A stretch of 64,000 nt of DNA from Artocarpus heterophyllus (lineage: Eukaryota; Streptophyta; Magnoliopsida; Rosales; Moraceae): assembly GCA_025403435.1 (NCBI GenBank), contig CM046354.1, forward strand, positions 35,553,533 through 35,617,532, written 5' to 3'. The notes under the pieces were generated by a model that saw nothing but the letters and a program-made list of their open reading frames with translations, made no database searches and was not told the DNA's origin. Shown here piece by piece: positions 25,213 through 39,375 of this stretch; the stretch's first letter is position 1, and each line of letters starts with the position of its first letter. Made by a program: the position numbers and the translations under genes.

Positions 25213-27259
25213 TGTTGGAAACAAAGTGCGCAGTGGAATTTTTTAAAATTTATCATCAGAGTAATTTCCAAAACACAAGTTTGACATGTTATATGTGTAA
25301 ATTAAACAGATCTTACTAACCTTAGTGTGCCGAAGAACCTCCGCAACCTGTGTAGAGAAGTAACATTCCAGAAGAGCCTCAACCAACTGGTCTTCTTTGC
25401 TATTCTCTATCCACAACCGGAGTGATTGTGGCCTCACACGTATAGCTCTTCCACCGGTGACTCTCCTTCAAACCAACAGAGAGAACCCAAAGCTAGTGCT
25501 CATGATTTGTGAACAAAAGCTCTCAGGGAGTTTTCAGATGCTCACTAGAAGAGTATCACTCTTAATCTCTCAAATTGATCTTTTATTGATCTGAGTAAAT
25601 CATGAGACTCACTCCCTTTTTATACCTATTGGTCCCGGGGTCAGTCCATATCAGATTAGGCCTCAAAAACTCAAAACAGAATCAAGTTCGGATCAATATC
25701 TGATAAGATCCGCGTTAAAACGCGTAATCTTATCTCCGCTGATCGGCAGGCCGAACATTATGATCGGCAGGCCGAACAGGCCAGTTCGACAGGCCAAACA
25801 CGTCATCCGGCAGGCCAAACTCCCTAGAAAAAATCTCCACAAATCTTTTATTTTCCACCCAAGATTCTAAAGGATAAAGTCTCAGTTTTGATTCAAATAA
25901 CCCAATAGAGAAGTTATCTGATCAAAACAAACTTTATCGAGATAATCTCTAAGAAAATAAATCAATTCACAATAATTCTACAAGTTTATCTTGTTCTAAT
26001 TTTTGTCCAAAATTAAAACAACAGATAAACAAACAAGAATTATCTGATCGCAATAATTCAACAAGTTTATCTTGAACTAATTTCTTACAAAATTAATTAA
26101 ACCGATAAATAGACATGAATTATTTGATTCTTACAAATTTTAAACCAATCTGATAAATCTGACATAAGTCACCAATTATTGGAAAAGCACGCCGTGTCGT
26201 TACAGGATTTTGTGAGCTAGCAAAGGGGACCAAAGTGGACCTATAAAGTTCAAGCTCATGATAATTATGAAACCCAATATCCCAGATATACATTTCACAA
26301 TTATCAACTGCAACGCTACTCCACTAAAAGCTTGGAGCTGCACTCTCGAACTTTATAGAATTACGAAGCTCGTGTAGCTAAGTCTCCATGACATATCATA
26401 GTGTATCGTATCCCCATATGATAATCCATAATCGGCTTAAGGACAAGTTCTGTCTTACCTTCCAGATTATTTTTATCTTACGTTCCATTGTCTCACCATT
26501 AGAAAACTTACCATCCAAAGATAGTATACCATTCGGTTACACCTATGTATCCAAATGGTTGAGCGCTCCAGTTTTCCAATTATAGGAAAACGCATATAAG
26601 AGGATATCATTACTCCTAAAGAGGAGCTATGGATTCCATATCTATGAATAACAAGTCTACGCTATCAAGAGTCATGCCTCCAACGTACCGGCATGCATAC
26701 CACTATAGAGATGTGGGAGTCACCCATTGGGACATCAAAAGACACAAGTCGAGACAACGGGCCCACTATTCATCTCAGGATTAAGATACAATACAAATGA
26801 CTATCTAAAGTCAATCGATTTGCCAGGACAGAATTATTAATCCAAATCAATTCACTTTATGTCCCGATCCAACACATCGTCACCTATGACAACATGCCAA
26901 TGTTTCTATTCACAGAGTCCAACTCTGATGGCCAAGACAAACCATCTCCCATAAGGGATATAGACAACATAACAATCTTTACATGAATAAAGTGCCCAAC
27001 TTTATTACCTCGATTGCGGATCATATGTTTTAGACCGTCACCTTAAGAATCGTGTCTACCGCATAATCATCCCATCATATGCCCAATTCTTAAGGTTTAG
27101 ACTGACAGTCTCAGACTACTGTTTGCTTATCATACATTCAACAAATATGAACGTAAAGAGGACAAGATTTGGTATATATAAATCAACAAATTCTTTATTG
27201 ATAAAAATGTCTCCAAAAACGTATTACATTTTTACTCCTTAGGGCATACATGTCTAACA
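25213..27259 (-). repeat. 5' LTR of the complete minus-strand copia
   Basis: TGTTGGAAAC to ..GTCTAACA, 2047 bp. It has four GC-array units at 25744, 25765, 25787 and 25808 (steps 21, 22, 21). The U3 hairpins lie at about 25980-26110. A 42-bp length difference from its sister LTR includes one whole 21-bp array unit and another block of about 21 bp near 26940. Confidence 0.94.
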
Positions 27260-27264
27260 GGAAG

Positions 27265-29347
27265 ATCCACAAGCTCCCAAACCTAATTAGTCTCCATAGA
27301 CTTCATCTTTGTATTCATGGCCTCTACCTAGAGTTTCAAATCAACATCCTCCATAGCCTTCACGTAAGTATAAGAATCCCTATCATGTTCATCCGATTTA
27401 ACCAAGAATGCCTCACCATTAAACATATACCTCTTAGGTTGACACCCGATCTTCCCACTTCGCCGAAACCCCTTAGGTTACTGTTCAGGTTTGTTTGGTT
27501 TTTCTACACTAATTGGAGTGGTTTCTACTAAAACCCCCGAAGTGATTGGATCACTCCTTAACTCCTCAAGCACCACTTTGCTTCGAGACTTAAAGTCATC
27601 CATGTAACTCTCCTCAAGGAAAGTTGCATGAGTTGAAACCACAACTTTATTTTCCTTTGGGTTATAAAAATAACTCTCTTTAGTCCCTTTTGGATATCCT
27701 ATAAACACACAAACTTTTAAACGTGCTTCCAACTTGTTTGCATCATTAAACAAGACATGAGTCGGACATCCCTATATGCGAATATGGTTTAAGGATGCCT
27801 TCTTGCCCATCCACAACTCATGAGGAGTTTTTGGGACTGATTTTGAAAGCACATTGTTCAAAAGATAACATGCAGTTTGTAGTGCATATCCCCAAAAGAA
27901 TAAAGGCAATGATGGATAACTTATCATAGACCTGACCATGTCCAATAAAGTCCTATTTCTTCTCTCCGCTATGCCATTTTTATTGTGGAGTGCCTGGTAT
28001 GATTAAATAGGATAAAATCTAATTCTCTAATAATTATCTGAAGAACTCATCATAAAGGTATTCTCTACCTAGATAGGATTGAAGTGCCTTTATGGGTCTA
28101 CTCAATTGTTTTTCCACTTCAGCTCGAAACTCCCTGAACTTGTCAAAAGTTTCGCTTTTGTGATGGATCAAGTACATATACCCATACCTTGAGTAATCGT
28201 TAATAAAAGTGACGAAGTACTCATACTCTCATCGTGCCCAAATGTTCATTGGTCCACAAACATCACTATGCACAAGTTACGAAACTCCTTCAACCCTATT
28301 GCCCTTAGACCTAAATGGTCTTTTGGTCATTTTACCCTCCAAACAAGATTCACATTGTGGTATAGATTTCACCTTTAAGTGACTTAAAGGTCCATCCCTT
28401 ACCAACCTTTGAATCCTATTTAGATTAATATGACCAAGGAGCAAATGCCAAAGATAAGTCTTATTAGACTGAGAAATTTTAAGTATTTAAGAGTTATTAT
28501 CATTCATCTCAACATTAAGCAGTAAGTTTATCTTAGGTTTGATAAAATATAAACTATTTTGCATCCAACCATAACAAATAAAAGATTTGTTTTTATGAAT
28601 CACCACTTTATTATTAAAAGAAACCAAATAGTAGTATTTAAATAAACAAGCTATGGAAATTAAATTCCTTTTAAATTTAGAAACATAAAAGCAATCTTAC
28701 AAAATTAAATTCCTATAATTATCAAAATGTAGATAGACGTCTTCCACTGCTTCAACTAAGACCAGGGAACCATCGCCCATCCGAAGCATGAAGTCTTCAT
28801 GAAGCAAACTTCTCGTTTCTTTGAACCCCTGTAGAGAAACACGAACATGATTAGTTGCACTAGAATCTATGAGCCAAACGTCACTAGATTCCTCAACTAA
28901 ATAAGTTTCTTAATACAGAAGATCACACTTACCTCCACGGGAAAGGAAGTCCTTCTGATTCTTCTTAATGTGCCCGACCTTCGAACAAAAGAAGCACTTA
29001 AGCCTTTTGGGTTCTTCATCTTCTTCTACCTGCTCTTGTTGTTAGCTGGAACAAAAGACTTCCCATTCTTGGCTCGTTGTTTCTTTCAATTCCCAGGGTT
29101 GGGATTGGAACCGGAAGTAATTGCCAAATTGGCCTCGCCACTAGCAGGAGACTCCTTGATTAGTAGTTCAAACTCCTATAACTATTTCATCAACTCTGTT
29201 AAGGTTATATCCTATCTATTGTTTAAATTAAAAGTAGCTCTAAATTGGATAAACTCCATAGAAAACATCTCAAAGACCATAGTCATTTGAGTTTTAGCAT
29301 CAATGTCAGTTCTATTAGTTTGTGCCTCAGCGAGGTAACCCATGACC
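27265..29347 (-). pseudogene. L1 copia integrase, protease and gag fragment
   Basis: Continues L1 after the TSD GGAAG. Minus-strand pieces match the intact copia in order: the linker after integrase (27478-27753, ..[22 protein letters not shown]), the integrase core (about 27900-28330), the GAG-pre-integrase region (about 28330-28560), protease (about 28840-28900), a degraded zinc knuckle (about 28950-29000) and gag. Many stops and shifts are present. It is interrupted at 29347 by the gypsy solo LTR. Confidence 0.82.
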
Positions 29348-31303
29348 TGTAATGCCCTTGAATTTCAAAGCAAGGTTAGTTATGTTAAGTTTAGTTATTA
29401 AGTGTACCAGTGTAAATTTTGTTGATAGTTTTACCCATTTAAAGATTTTGTTGCATTTGTCCGATTTGAAAATTTGAATTTTAGTGTTAAAAATACCAAA
29501 TGACATTTTAGCCCACATTTTCCCCATATTTACGAAAATGCCATTGGGCCTTTAAATTTTCTTTTTCTTTTTCCTTTCCCTTCCCATTTCTCACGATCAC
29601 TCTCTCTCTCTTTCACTCGTCTCTCTCTTTCCCTCTTACCGTCTCTTTCTCTCTCTCATTCTCTCAAAAATTTTGATTTCAAAATCATGCCCAAGCTTTG
29701 GTTTAGTAAATTTGGGGCTTGGGACGTGATTGAGCAACCACAAACACGATTCAAGGATTGAATCAAGGTTAGTTCTCAAAATTTCAAAACTTTTTCAATT
29801 TTTCAATTTTCTTTGTATTTTGCAATCTGAGCTTTGATGAGCTTAGATGATGTTTAATCTAAGCATATAGGACTTGTTTTACAATGAATCTATGCTTTAT
29901 TTGAACAAAAATTGAATTAATCAAGTTTTTGTATTTTTCTTTGATTTTCAAATCAAAGGTGAAATTGAGTTTAAATTTAGAGAAAATGCTTTAAATGTGT
30001 TCTATTATGGTTTTCTATGCTTTATATATGATTTTCATGATCTGAGAATTGAAAAACAGGTTTTAAATTTGAATTTTGAGCTTGGGGAAACCGAGACTTG
30101 AAGCCTCGGGTCCTCAGATTTTCTCAGTTTGGTAGGCCAAACTACGTGTTCGGCAGGCCAGAATAGGGATCGGTAGGCTGGTATTCTTCCGTCCGGTAGG
30201 CCGAACCTGGGGATGTTTGGTCGACCGAACTTTGCTTCCGGCAGGCCGAACTGTGCAGTTCGGTAGGCCGATTCAGGGTGTACAGCAGGCCGACCGTGGA
30301 CTTGGGAAAATTGTGTTCTTGCTACAGTTTTCAATGTTTGATGATTCTGAAATGTTACAAAAAGGATTATGATTTTGGGTTATGATTATTTTGAGTTAAA
30401 GGCACACTGATAATTAAATTAACATAATGATATTTGTTAAATATGATTTCTGATCTTAAATACAGTTTTTAAGGTTTTGAACGTATGTGGAGTGAACATT
30501 GGATTTTATTTGGATCTTACGTTATTGGATTTTAATGAGGTAGGATATTACTATCCATTTCTTTGGTAGCCCCTTTAAATTGTTTGGCCAAAGTTTATTT
30601 CTTAAATGTCTCTTTTTAAGAATGATTTCTGTCTTTGAATTTGAAGAATTGTATTTTGATGTTCTTTTCGGATTTCCAAAACCCGTACGGTGATGTTGTA
30701 TCAAGTTGCTTTCAAGTAAGTGTTTTGTTGATTTGTTGAGATTTTGAGATTTATTTTAATTAGAATGAATTATGAATAATTCTCTGTTCTTGATCATTAT
30801 ATTTGAAACATAACTTATTTTTAAATAATTTTCCTACTGAGCCTTTCGCTCATGTTTTCCTGTTTTTAAAATCCCACTCCCAGGTTGAGGAAGAAGGATG
30901 GGCCTAGGATCGAAACCTGGCTCTTTGGATTGAAATGGTATTCTCTAGAAAACTATGTTATGATGCGTGTATTGTACGACTTGTCCCAGTGTTGATGTCA
31001 TTTTTGCCTCTGTTAATAGTATATTTTAACTTATCTTAGAGACGATGATTTGTGATGAATTTCAATGATTTTGTATTATTGATATTATGATTTATTCATT
31101 TATTTATCTACTCACCTTCGTGGTAAACATCCACGTGATGGTGAATAATAATAGAATCTCGGCCCCACCTTCGTGGCATTCACGTGACGGTGACCGTCGA
31201 TGTTATTATTTATTTCGATGATATTTATTTATTTTTCATGTATATTTATACTCTTTTTCTTTATTTGCCTAAAACTCCCTGACCCCCACCTCGGGGCGTC
31301 ACA
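29348..31303 (+). mobile_element. Solo Ty3/gypsy LTR inside L1 (TSD TGACC)
   Basis: It begins TGTAATGCCC and ends CGGGGCGTCACA, about 1956 bp, with TGACC at 29343-29347 and at 31304-31308. L1 gag continues across it (..GGTAACCCATGACC then AACATCATGTGCTCC..). It is homologous to the left gypsy LTR in layout: CT microsatellite (about 29595-29660), the GGGACGTGATT block, and an eight-unit GC array (30130-30295). No internal sequence remains. Confidence 0.92.
30130..30295. repeat. GC near-palindrome array in gypsy solo LTR (8 units)
   Basis: Unit starts are 30130, 30151, 30171, 30194, 30218, 30239, 30261 and 30283 (steps 21, 20, 23, 24, 21, 22, 22). Several units carry transitions (CGGTAGGCC, TGGTAGGCCAA), but the register is kept. 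Confidence 0.83.
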
Positions 31304-31377
31304 TGACCAACATCATGTGCTCCTTTACAGACATCCCCTGTCTCTATTTACAGTTAAGAAGTTTTTCAAGCGCCCTT
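31304..31377 (-). pseudogene. L1 copia gag fragment
   Basis: About 74 bp matching the gag segment around [11 protein letters not shown] and the RKLLNCRQ region of the intact copia, on the minus strand. It is trapped between the gypsy solo LTR TSD and the plus-strand copia LTR at 31378. Confidence 0.78.
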
Positions 31378-33372
31378 TGTTAGATGTGTATGCCCTAAGG
31401 AGTAAAAATGTAATATGTTTTTGGAGACATTTTTATCAATAAAGAATTTATTATTTATATACCAAATCTTGCCCCCTTTACGTTCATATTTATTGAATGC
31501 ATGTTAAGGAAACAATAGTATAAGACTGTCGGTCTAAACCTTTAAGAATTAGGCATATGATGGACAAATTATGCAGAAGAAAGGATTCTTAAGGTGACAG
31601 TCTAAATCATAAGATCCGCAATCGAGGGAATAAAGTTGGGCACTCTATTCATGCAAATATTATTATGTTGTCTATATCACTATCAGAAGATGGTTTGTCT
31701 TGACCATCAGAGGTGGACTCCATGATAGAAACATTGGCATATTGTCATAGGTGACGATTCACTTTAGACAATCATTTGTATTGTATCTTAATCCTGAGAA
31801 GAATAGTGGGCCCATTGTCTTGACTTGTATCTTTTGATGTACCAAAGGGTGACATCCACATTTTAATAATGATACACATGCCGGTACGTTGGAGGCATGA
31901 CTCCTAATAGAGTAGACCTATTATTCATAGATATAGAATCCATAGCTCTTCTTTAGGAGTAGTTGATATCCTCTTATATACGTTATCTTGAAATTGAAAA
32001 ACTAGAGTGCTCAACAATTTGGATACTTAGGTGTAACTAAATGGTATACTGTCTTTGGATGGTAAGTTTTTTGCTGGTAAGATAATGGAACGTAAGATAA
32101 AAATAATCAAGAAGGTAAGACCAAACTTATCCTTAAGCCGATTATGGATAATCGTATGGGGATATGGTACATTATGATATGCCATGGAGACTTAGCTATA
32201 CAGGCTTCATAATTCTATACAGTTCGAGAGTGTAGCTCTAAGCTTTTAGTGGAGTAGCGTTGGAGTTGATAATTATAAAATGTATATCTCGGACATTGGA
32301 TTTCATAATTATCAGAACGTGAACTATATAGGTCCATTTGGTCCATTTTGCTAGCTCACAAAAAATCTTATAACGATGCAGCGTGCTTTTCCAATAATTG
32401 ATGACTTATGTCAAATTTATCAAATTGGCTAAAATTCGGTAAAATCAGATAATTCATATTTGTTTATTAGTTGAATTAATTTTGTGATAAAATTAATTCA
32501 AGATAAACTTGTTGAATTATTGAGATCAGATAATTTATGTCTGTTTATCGATTTGATTAATTTTGAATTAATTCAAGATATACTTGTTCAATTATCAGGA
32601 ATTTTTATTTCTTAGAGATTATCTAGATATGACTGTTTTAATCAGATAACTTCTCTATTGAGTTATTTGAATTAAGACTAAGGCTCTATCCTAAGAATCT
32701 CCGGTGGGAAATAAAGATTCATAGGGATCTTTTATTAGAGGTTTGGCTGGTCAATCTTTAAGTTCGGCCTACCAATTGAGGAGATTCAGTAGGGCAATCT
32801 GCCGGTTCGGCTTACTAACCACACTATTAAAAAATCATACATTTTCATGCGAATTTTTTCAGATATTGATCCTGATTTGATTTTGATTCGAATTTTTGAA
32901 CCCTTATCTGATAAAGATTGACTCCTGGGCCCAGCCTCTATATAAAGGGGAGTGAGTCTCATTATTATTTAGATCAATTGAGAAATCTAAAGTAAGACTC
33001 TGTCAGTGAGACTCTGAAACTCCCCAGAAGGCTATCATTGAAAAATCATGAATTATAGGTTTAGGTATTTCTCTACTAGTTGGAAGGAGAATCACTTAAT
33101 AGAAAAGCTGAACAACATAAGTCCACACTCACTTCGATCGTGGATAGAGAATAGTAGAGAAGACCAGTTAGTTGAGGCTTTTTTGGAACGTTACTCCTCT
33201 TCACGGAATACAAGAGTTCTTTGGTATTTACGATTACGATAATAGAGAATCATGTTACTCCTCCTCACTTCGATCTAGTTAATTTATGCATATAGTGTAT
33301 CAAACTTGTGTTTTAGAAAATACTCTGATATATAAAAATTTTCAAATGTTGTTGCATACTGTTTTTCCAAAA
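31378..33372 (+). repeat. 5' LTR of the plus-strand copia (31378 element)
   Basis: Starts TGTTAGATGTGTATGCCC and ends TTTTTCCAAAAA just before the PBS. About 1995 bp. It has a TATATAAAGGGG motif at about 32939-32950. GC-array units are decayed (about 32748-32820). Confidence 0.88.
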
Positions 33373-35056
33373 ATTGGTATTAAAGCCATAGTTTTTACAT
33401 AAACCTACGAGTTTGTGATCATGCTATATGTATAAATTATGTGATCTTTATCTCTCCTATGCTTGACTTTAATTTTTGGAGAGTTGGCACTCTAGAGTTT
33501 CTATATAATTTTATACTGTCATGGATTATATGGTGAATATTTATTAATTAATTATAGTTAAATAAATTATTATTTAATATTAATTAATTAATTAATTTAT
33601 ACCGGTTATGGTTCCTTAGAGGTTAGAATATACATCTAGGTTTTTTATGTAATTAGATGATGGACTATCATCTCCGTCTAGGAATTATTATTTAATTTTA
33701 AATTTATAAGAATTTTGTAATTGAATAATTATTCGGATAAAACGGATCTAGAAAATGGATGATGGTGTTCCTTGCCATTTTCAGAGTCTTTAATTTTATG
33801 TTTTTGAATTGATAAAATTGATAAATTGCATTAAAAACTATATTTTCTGGAAAGGGGTGATCTCTGCTTGGTCGGCATGCCGAACCCCCTAGTTCGGCAG
33901 GTTGTTGGTCGCAAGATCAGTAGGCCAGACGTGAGGTTCGGTAGACCGTCCGTGGCCTAGATATCAGATGGCTTTGGTGGCAGGCCAAATTTTCTAGTTC
34001 AGCAAGCTGAACTGTCATGATCGATAAGCTGACCTGAAAAGATTAGCAGGCCGATGGCTCATGACCGACAGGTCGATCGCACAAATTAGTTTGTCGGTAG
34101 AGAGCTGAAAATTTTTCCAAAAAAGGTGCAGTTTTTTATACTTTTTTTATTTTATTTTTGGGACAATTATGAGAAACATTAAAATTTGGGTATGATAAAA
34201 AATATGGAGTATTCGATCTATACGGGATTGAAGATTTGAAGATGGGCATTACGTAAAGAAAGATACAAGGATGAAGAATCGATAATATGTTTTGATTATT
34301 CTCTTGTAATCTTTGTTTTCTATTCTCTAGGGTGGAATCATAATATTACGGTTATTTATTACTATTTTGCTTATAGCTTTACTTGATTGCTTTGCTTGTC
34401 TGCATTATAATGTGATTTGCCATGTATATTGATAACATGTCATATAGAATAGGGAGTGCCGCTCAATTAAAATTGTTCTTGCATGTACAATTAAAATAAA
34501 ACCTTGATTTCAAAAGATTGAGTATGAGAAGGTTTTCAAAGAGAGGACCTAAGGCCTTCATCGTTGGTCCATGGTAGCCCATGGCGGTTTCAACCCCTAG
34601 TAAGGACTCATCCTATACTGGGTTAGATCTCTAAGAGGATAAGGTATTTTAGCATGATTTATGATTGCACACCCCTAACTGGTAATTATAAATCATGGTT
34701 AAAATATTAAAACGATGGTTATACACTCGTGTTAATTTTATTATTAGCCTCCCGTAGCAACTTTGTTAATAAAATTAATGGTGGCCGAAAAACAACTATT
34801 AATATATGCTAGATCATAGGGTCCTAGATGGCTTATATTAATTAGGAGGAGATCCGTATTACTGATTTAATTTGGCATGACTCCCCTAGGAGCTTGTTGA
34901 ATTCTGAGTTGGGAATTATCGTTTTAAGGTTGTGAGATTTTCAAGGCCTTGAAACATAAACACATTTGTATGTTTTTTCATGATTGTGTTATCTTACTAA
35001 ATTATTATGTTACGTTTGCTTATGTTTGGTATATGATTCTTTATTGTAGATTAAAA
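33373..35056 (+). other. PBS and leader of the 31378 element
   Basis: A mutated PBS, TGGTATTAAAGCC, at 33375-33387. It is followed by a 1.68-kb leader with a decayed GC array (about 33873-34100) and the four CCCCTAGG sites, only the last of which is intact (about 34883). The others have point changes. Confidence 0.8.
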
Positions 35057-37411
35057 ATGTCTAAAAATGCTTTATCATTGATACTTGACAAAAACCAATT
35101 AACCGAAGTGTATTATAATGATTGGAAATAGAACCTAAATATTGTCCTCTCCTTTGAGAAACTGAAATTTGTGCTGACAACCCCTTGTCCTACCGAACCT
35201 ATAGTAGATTCCACCAACGATCAAATCGAAGCATATGATCATTGTAAAGATGCCAATGATCAGGCTCGCTGCTATGTTACAGCCAACATGAACAACATGC
35301 TACAAACTAAACATGAGGATTTTGAGACTGCTAAGCAGATCTTAGATAATCTGGAAGACATGGTTGGAGGCCAAGCCTTAACTAAGCGGCAAGGAGCACT
35401 TTGAAAACTCTTAAACTGTAAGCAAAAACTGGGGACATTTGTAAAGGAGCACATGATGTTGGTCATGGGTTACCTCACTGAGCCACAAACCAATGGAGCG
35501 ACATCGATGCTGAAACTCAAATGACTATGGTCTTTGAGACTCTGTCTAAGGAATTTATTTCATTTAGAGCTACTTTTAATTTAAGCAATAGGAGGGATAT
35601 GACCTTAACCGAGTTGATGAAACAGTTACAGGAGTTTGAACTGCTGATCATGGAATCTCTTATAGGTGGCAAGGCCAATTTGGTAGCTACTTTTCGTTCC
35701 AATCCCAACTTAGCGAATGGAAAGGAACAATGGGCTAAGAATGGGAAGTCTTTTATTCTTGCTAACAACAAGAGGAGGAAGAAGAAGAAGAACCCAAATA
35801 AGTTTAAGTGCTTCTTCTACAAGAAGGTTGGGCACATTAAGAAGAATTTCAAGGACTTCCTTTCCCGATAAGGTAGGTGTGATCTTCTATATTTAGAAAC
35901 TTGTTTGGTTTAGGAATCCAGTGACATTTAGGTCATAGATTTTGGTGTAACTAATCATATTTGTGTTTCTCTATAGGGATTCAAAGAAACAAGAAGTCTG
36001 CTCCATGAAGACTTCACGCTTCGGATGGGCGATGGATCCTTGGTCTTAGCTGAAGTAGTGGGAGACATTCCTCTATATTTTGATTATTATAGGAATTTAA
36101 TTTTGCAAGATTGTTTTTATGTTCCTAAATTTAAAAGGAATTTAATTTCTATAGCTTGTTTATTTAAAGACTCCTATTTGGTTTCTTTTAATAATAAAAT
36201 GGTGATTCGTAAAAACAAATCTATTATCTGTTCTGGATAGATGCAAAATAATCTATATTTTATTAAACCTAAGATGAACTTACTACTTAATGCTGAGATA
36301 AATAATGATAACTCTAAAAAATTTAAAACTGCTCTCTCTAATAAGACTTATCTTTGGCATTTGCACCTTGGCCATATTAACCTAAATAGGATTCAAAGAT
36401 TGTTAAGGGATGGACCTTTAAGTCACTTAAAGGTGGAATCTATACCTCAATGTGAATCTTGTTTGGAGGGTAAAATGACCAAAAGACCATTTAGGTCTAA
36501 GTACAATAGGGCCAAAGGGGTTCTAAAACTTGTGTCTAGTGATGTTTGTGGACCGATGAACATTCGAGCATGAGGAGGGTATGAGTACTTTGTCACTTTT
36601 ATTGACGATTACTCAAGGTATAGGGTATGTTTACCTGATGCACCATAAACGCGAAACTTTTGACAAGTTCAGGGAGTTTTAGGCTAAAGTGGAAAAGCAA
36701 TTGGGTAGAACCATAAAGGTACTTTGATCTGATCGAGGTGGAGAATACCTTTCTGATGAGTTCTTGGGACACTTATTAGAGAATAGGATCTTATCCCAAT
36801 TGACTGCACCAAGCACTTTGCAGTAGAATGGCATAGCAGAGAGAAGAAATAGGACTTTCTTGGATATTGTCATATCCATGATGAGTTATTCATCATTACT
36901 TTTATCCTTTTGGGGATATACACTACAAACTGCATGTTATCTTTTGAAAAACGTGCCTTCAAAATTGATCCCTAAAACTCCTCACGAGTTGTGAATGTGC
37001 AAGAAGACATCCTTAAACCATATTCACATATAGGGATGTCTTGTTCATGTCCTATTTAAGGATGCGAATAAGTTGAAAGCACGTTCAGAAGTTTGAATGT
37101 TTGTAGGGTATCCAAAAAGGACTAAAGCGGGTGATTTTTATATTCCAAAGGAAAATAAAGTTGTGGTTTCAACTCATGCAACTTTCCTTGAGGAGAGTTA
37201 CATGGATGACTTTAGGCCTCAAAGCAAAGTGGTGCTTGAGGAGTTAAGGAGTGATCTAACCACTCTAGAGGTTTCAGTAGAAACCATTCCAATCAGTGTA
37301 GAAAAACCAAGCAAACCTGAACAACAACCTAAGGGCCTTCAGTGTAGTAGGAGGATGGGGTGTCAACCCAAGAGGTATATGTTCAATGGTGATGCCTTCT
37401 TGGCTGAACCG
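35057..37411 (+). pseudogene. Copia gag, protease and integrase remnant (31378 element)
   Basis: ATG at 35057 ([16 protein letters not shown]). An in-frame TAG follows the WK codons near 35130. Gag resumes at about 35171, and further changes break it at 35404 and 35510. The zinc knuckle reads CFFYKKVGHIKKNF, with the second and last Cys lost. Protease (about 35935) reads DFGVTNH in place of DSGATNH. The pre-integrase and HHCC region is open at 36241-36573. The DDE core beyond 36600 carries stops. The linker is open at 37097-37411 and is then cut by the LTR at 37412. Confidence 0.87.
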
Positions 37412-39375
37412 TGTTAGACATGTATGCCCAAAGAAGTAAAAATATAATATGTTTTTAGAGACATTTTTATCAACAAAGAATTTATTTATTATTAATATAA
37501 CAAATCTTGTCCTCTTTACGTTCATATTTGTTGAATGTATGTTTAGCAAACAAAAGTCTGAGACTGTCCATCTAAACCTTTAAGAATTGGGCATATGATG
37601 GACAGATTATGCGAAAGACATGATTTTTAAGGTGATGGTCTAAATCATAAGATCCGCAATTAAGGGAATAAAGTTGGGTGCTTTATTCATGCAATGATTG
37701 TTATGTTGTCTATATCCCTATTGGGAGATAGTTTGTCTTGACCATTGGCGGTAGACTCCATGAATAGAAACATTGGCGCGTTGTCATAAGAGACAATGTG
37801 TTGGAATGGGACATAAAGTGAATTGATTTGGATTAATAATTCTGTCTTAGCAAATCGATTCACTTTAGACAATCATTTGTATTGTATCTTAATCCTGAAA
37901 TGAACAGTGGGCCCGTTGTCTTGACTTGTGTCTTTTGATGTCCCAAAAGGTGACACCCACATTTTAATAGTGGCAAGCATGTCGATACGTTAGAGGCATG
38001 ACTCTTAACAATGTAGACCTGTTATTCATAGATATGGAAACCATAGCTCCTCTTTAGGAGTAGTGATATCCTCTTATATGCGTTATCCTATAATTGAAAA
38101 ACTAGAGCGCTCAACCATTTGGATACATGGGTGTAACCGAATAGTATATTGTCTTTGGATGGTAAGTTTTTCGATGGTAAGATAATAGAACTTAAGATAA
38201 AAATAATCGGAAAGGTAAGACAGAACTTGTCCTTAAGCTGGTTATGGATAATCCTATAGGGATATGATACATTATGATATGTCATGGAGACTTAACTATA
38301 CGGGCTTCGCAATTCTATATAGTTTGAGAGTACAACTCTAAGCTTTTAGTGGAGTAGCATTGGAGTTGATAATTATCAAATGTATATCTAGGATATTGGG
38401 CTCCATAAGTATCAGGAGCTTAAATTATATAGGTCCATTTGGTCCCCTTTGCTAGCTCACAACATCCTGTAATGATACGGCATGCTTTTTCAAAAATTGG
38501 TGACTTATGTCAGATTTACTGGATTGGTTAAAATTCAAAAGAATCAAATAATTCATGTCTGTTTATCGGCTGAATTAATTTTGTGACAAAATTAATTCAA
38601 GATAAACTTGTTGAATTATTGGGATCAGATAATTCTTGTATGTTTATTAGTTGATTTAATTTTGAATAAATTAAATCAAGATAAACTTGTAGAAATATTA
38701 GGAATTCATTTATTTTCCTAGATATTATTTAGATAAAGTTGTTTTAATTAGATAACTTCTCTATTGAGTTATTTGAATTAAAACTGAGACTTTATCCTAT
38801 AGAATCTCCGGTGGAAAATAATAGATTCGCTGAGATTTTTTTGTCGGTAGTTCGGCATGTCAATCCTCAAGTTTGGCCTGTCGATAGGGCAAGTTTGGCC
38901 TACCTATTAGACAGATCGACCTGCCTATGCATGGAAAAAGAATCACGCATTTTCACGTAGATTTCATCAAATATTGATTCGAATTTGATTTTGATTCAAA
39001 TTTTTGAGACCTTATCTGATAAGGACTAACCCTAGACCCAATATTTATAAATACAGAGTGAGTCTCGTAAGTTATTTAGATCAATTGAGAGATTAAGAGT
39101 GATACTCTACTGGTGAGAATCTAAAAACTCCCTGAGAGCTCTTGATAACAAATCATGAACACTAGCTTTGGGTTCTCTCAGTTGGTTGGAAGGAGAGTCA
39201 CGTAGAGGAAGAGCTATACATGTGGGCCCACACTCACTCTAATCGTGGATAGAGAATAGCAAAGAAGGCCAATTAGTTGAGGTCCTTTTGGAATGTTACT
39301 TCTCTTCACTGATTGTAGGAGCTTTTTGGCATTTAAAGGTTAGTAAAATCAGATTAATTTATGCATATAGTATGT
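37412..39375 (+). repeat. Truncated 5' LTR of third-level copia
   Basis: Starts TGTTAGACATGTATGCCC and runs through the U3 hairpins (about 38565-38690) to ATGCATATAGTATGTC. The last ~70 bp of LTR are absent and gag sequence follows directly (TGTAAAGGAGCACATGATG). Confidence 0.88.

Larger units (their letters stand above)
17557..27259 (-). mobile_element. Complete minus-strand copia inside L1 (TSD GGAAG)
   Basis: Complete element of about 9.7 kb: 5' LTR 25213-27259, PBS 25198-25210, leader to about 23529, Gag-Pol 19576-23528, 3' LTR 17557-19561. GGAAG occurs at 17552-17556 and again at 27260-27264, and the L1 frame resumes directly. The two LTRs differ by roughly 5 percent over the 145 bp compared by eye, so it is older than the element at 41885-51588. 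Coding is broken by two frameshift regions and one amber codon. Confidence 0.95.
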
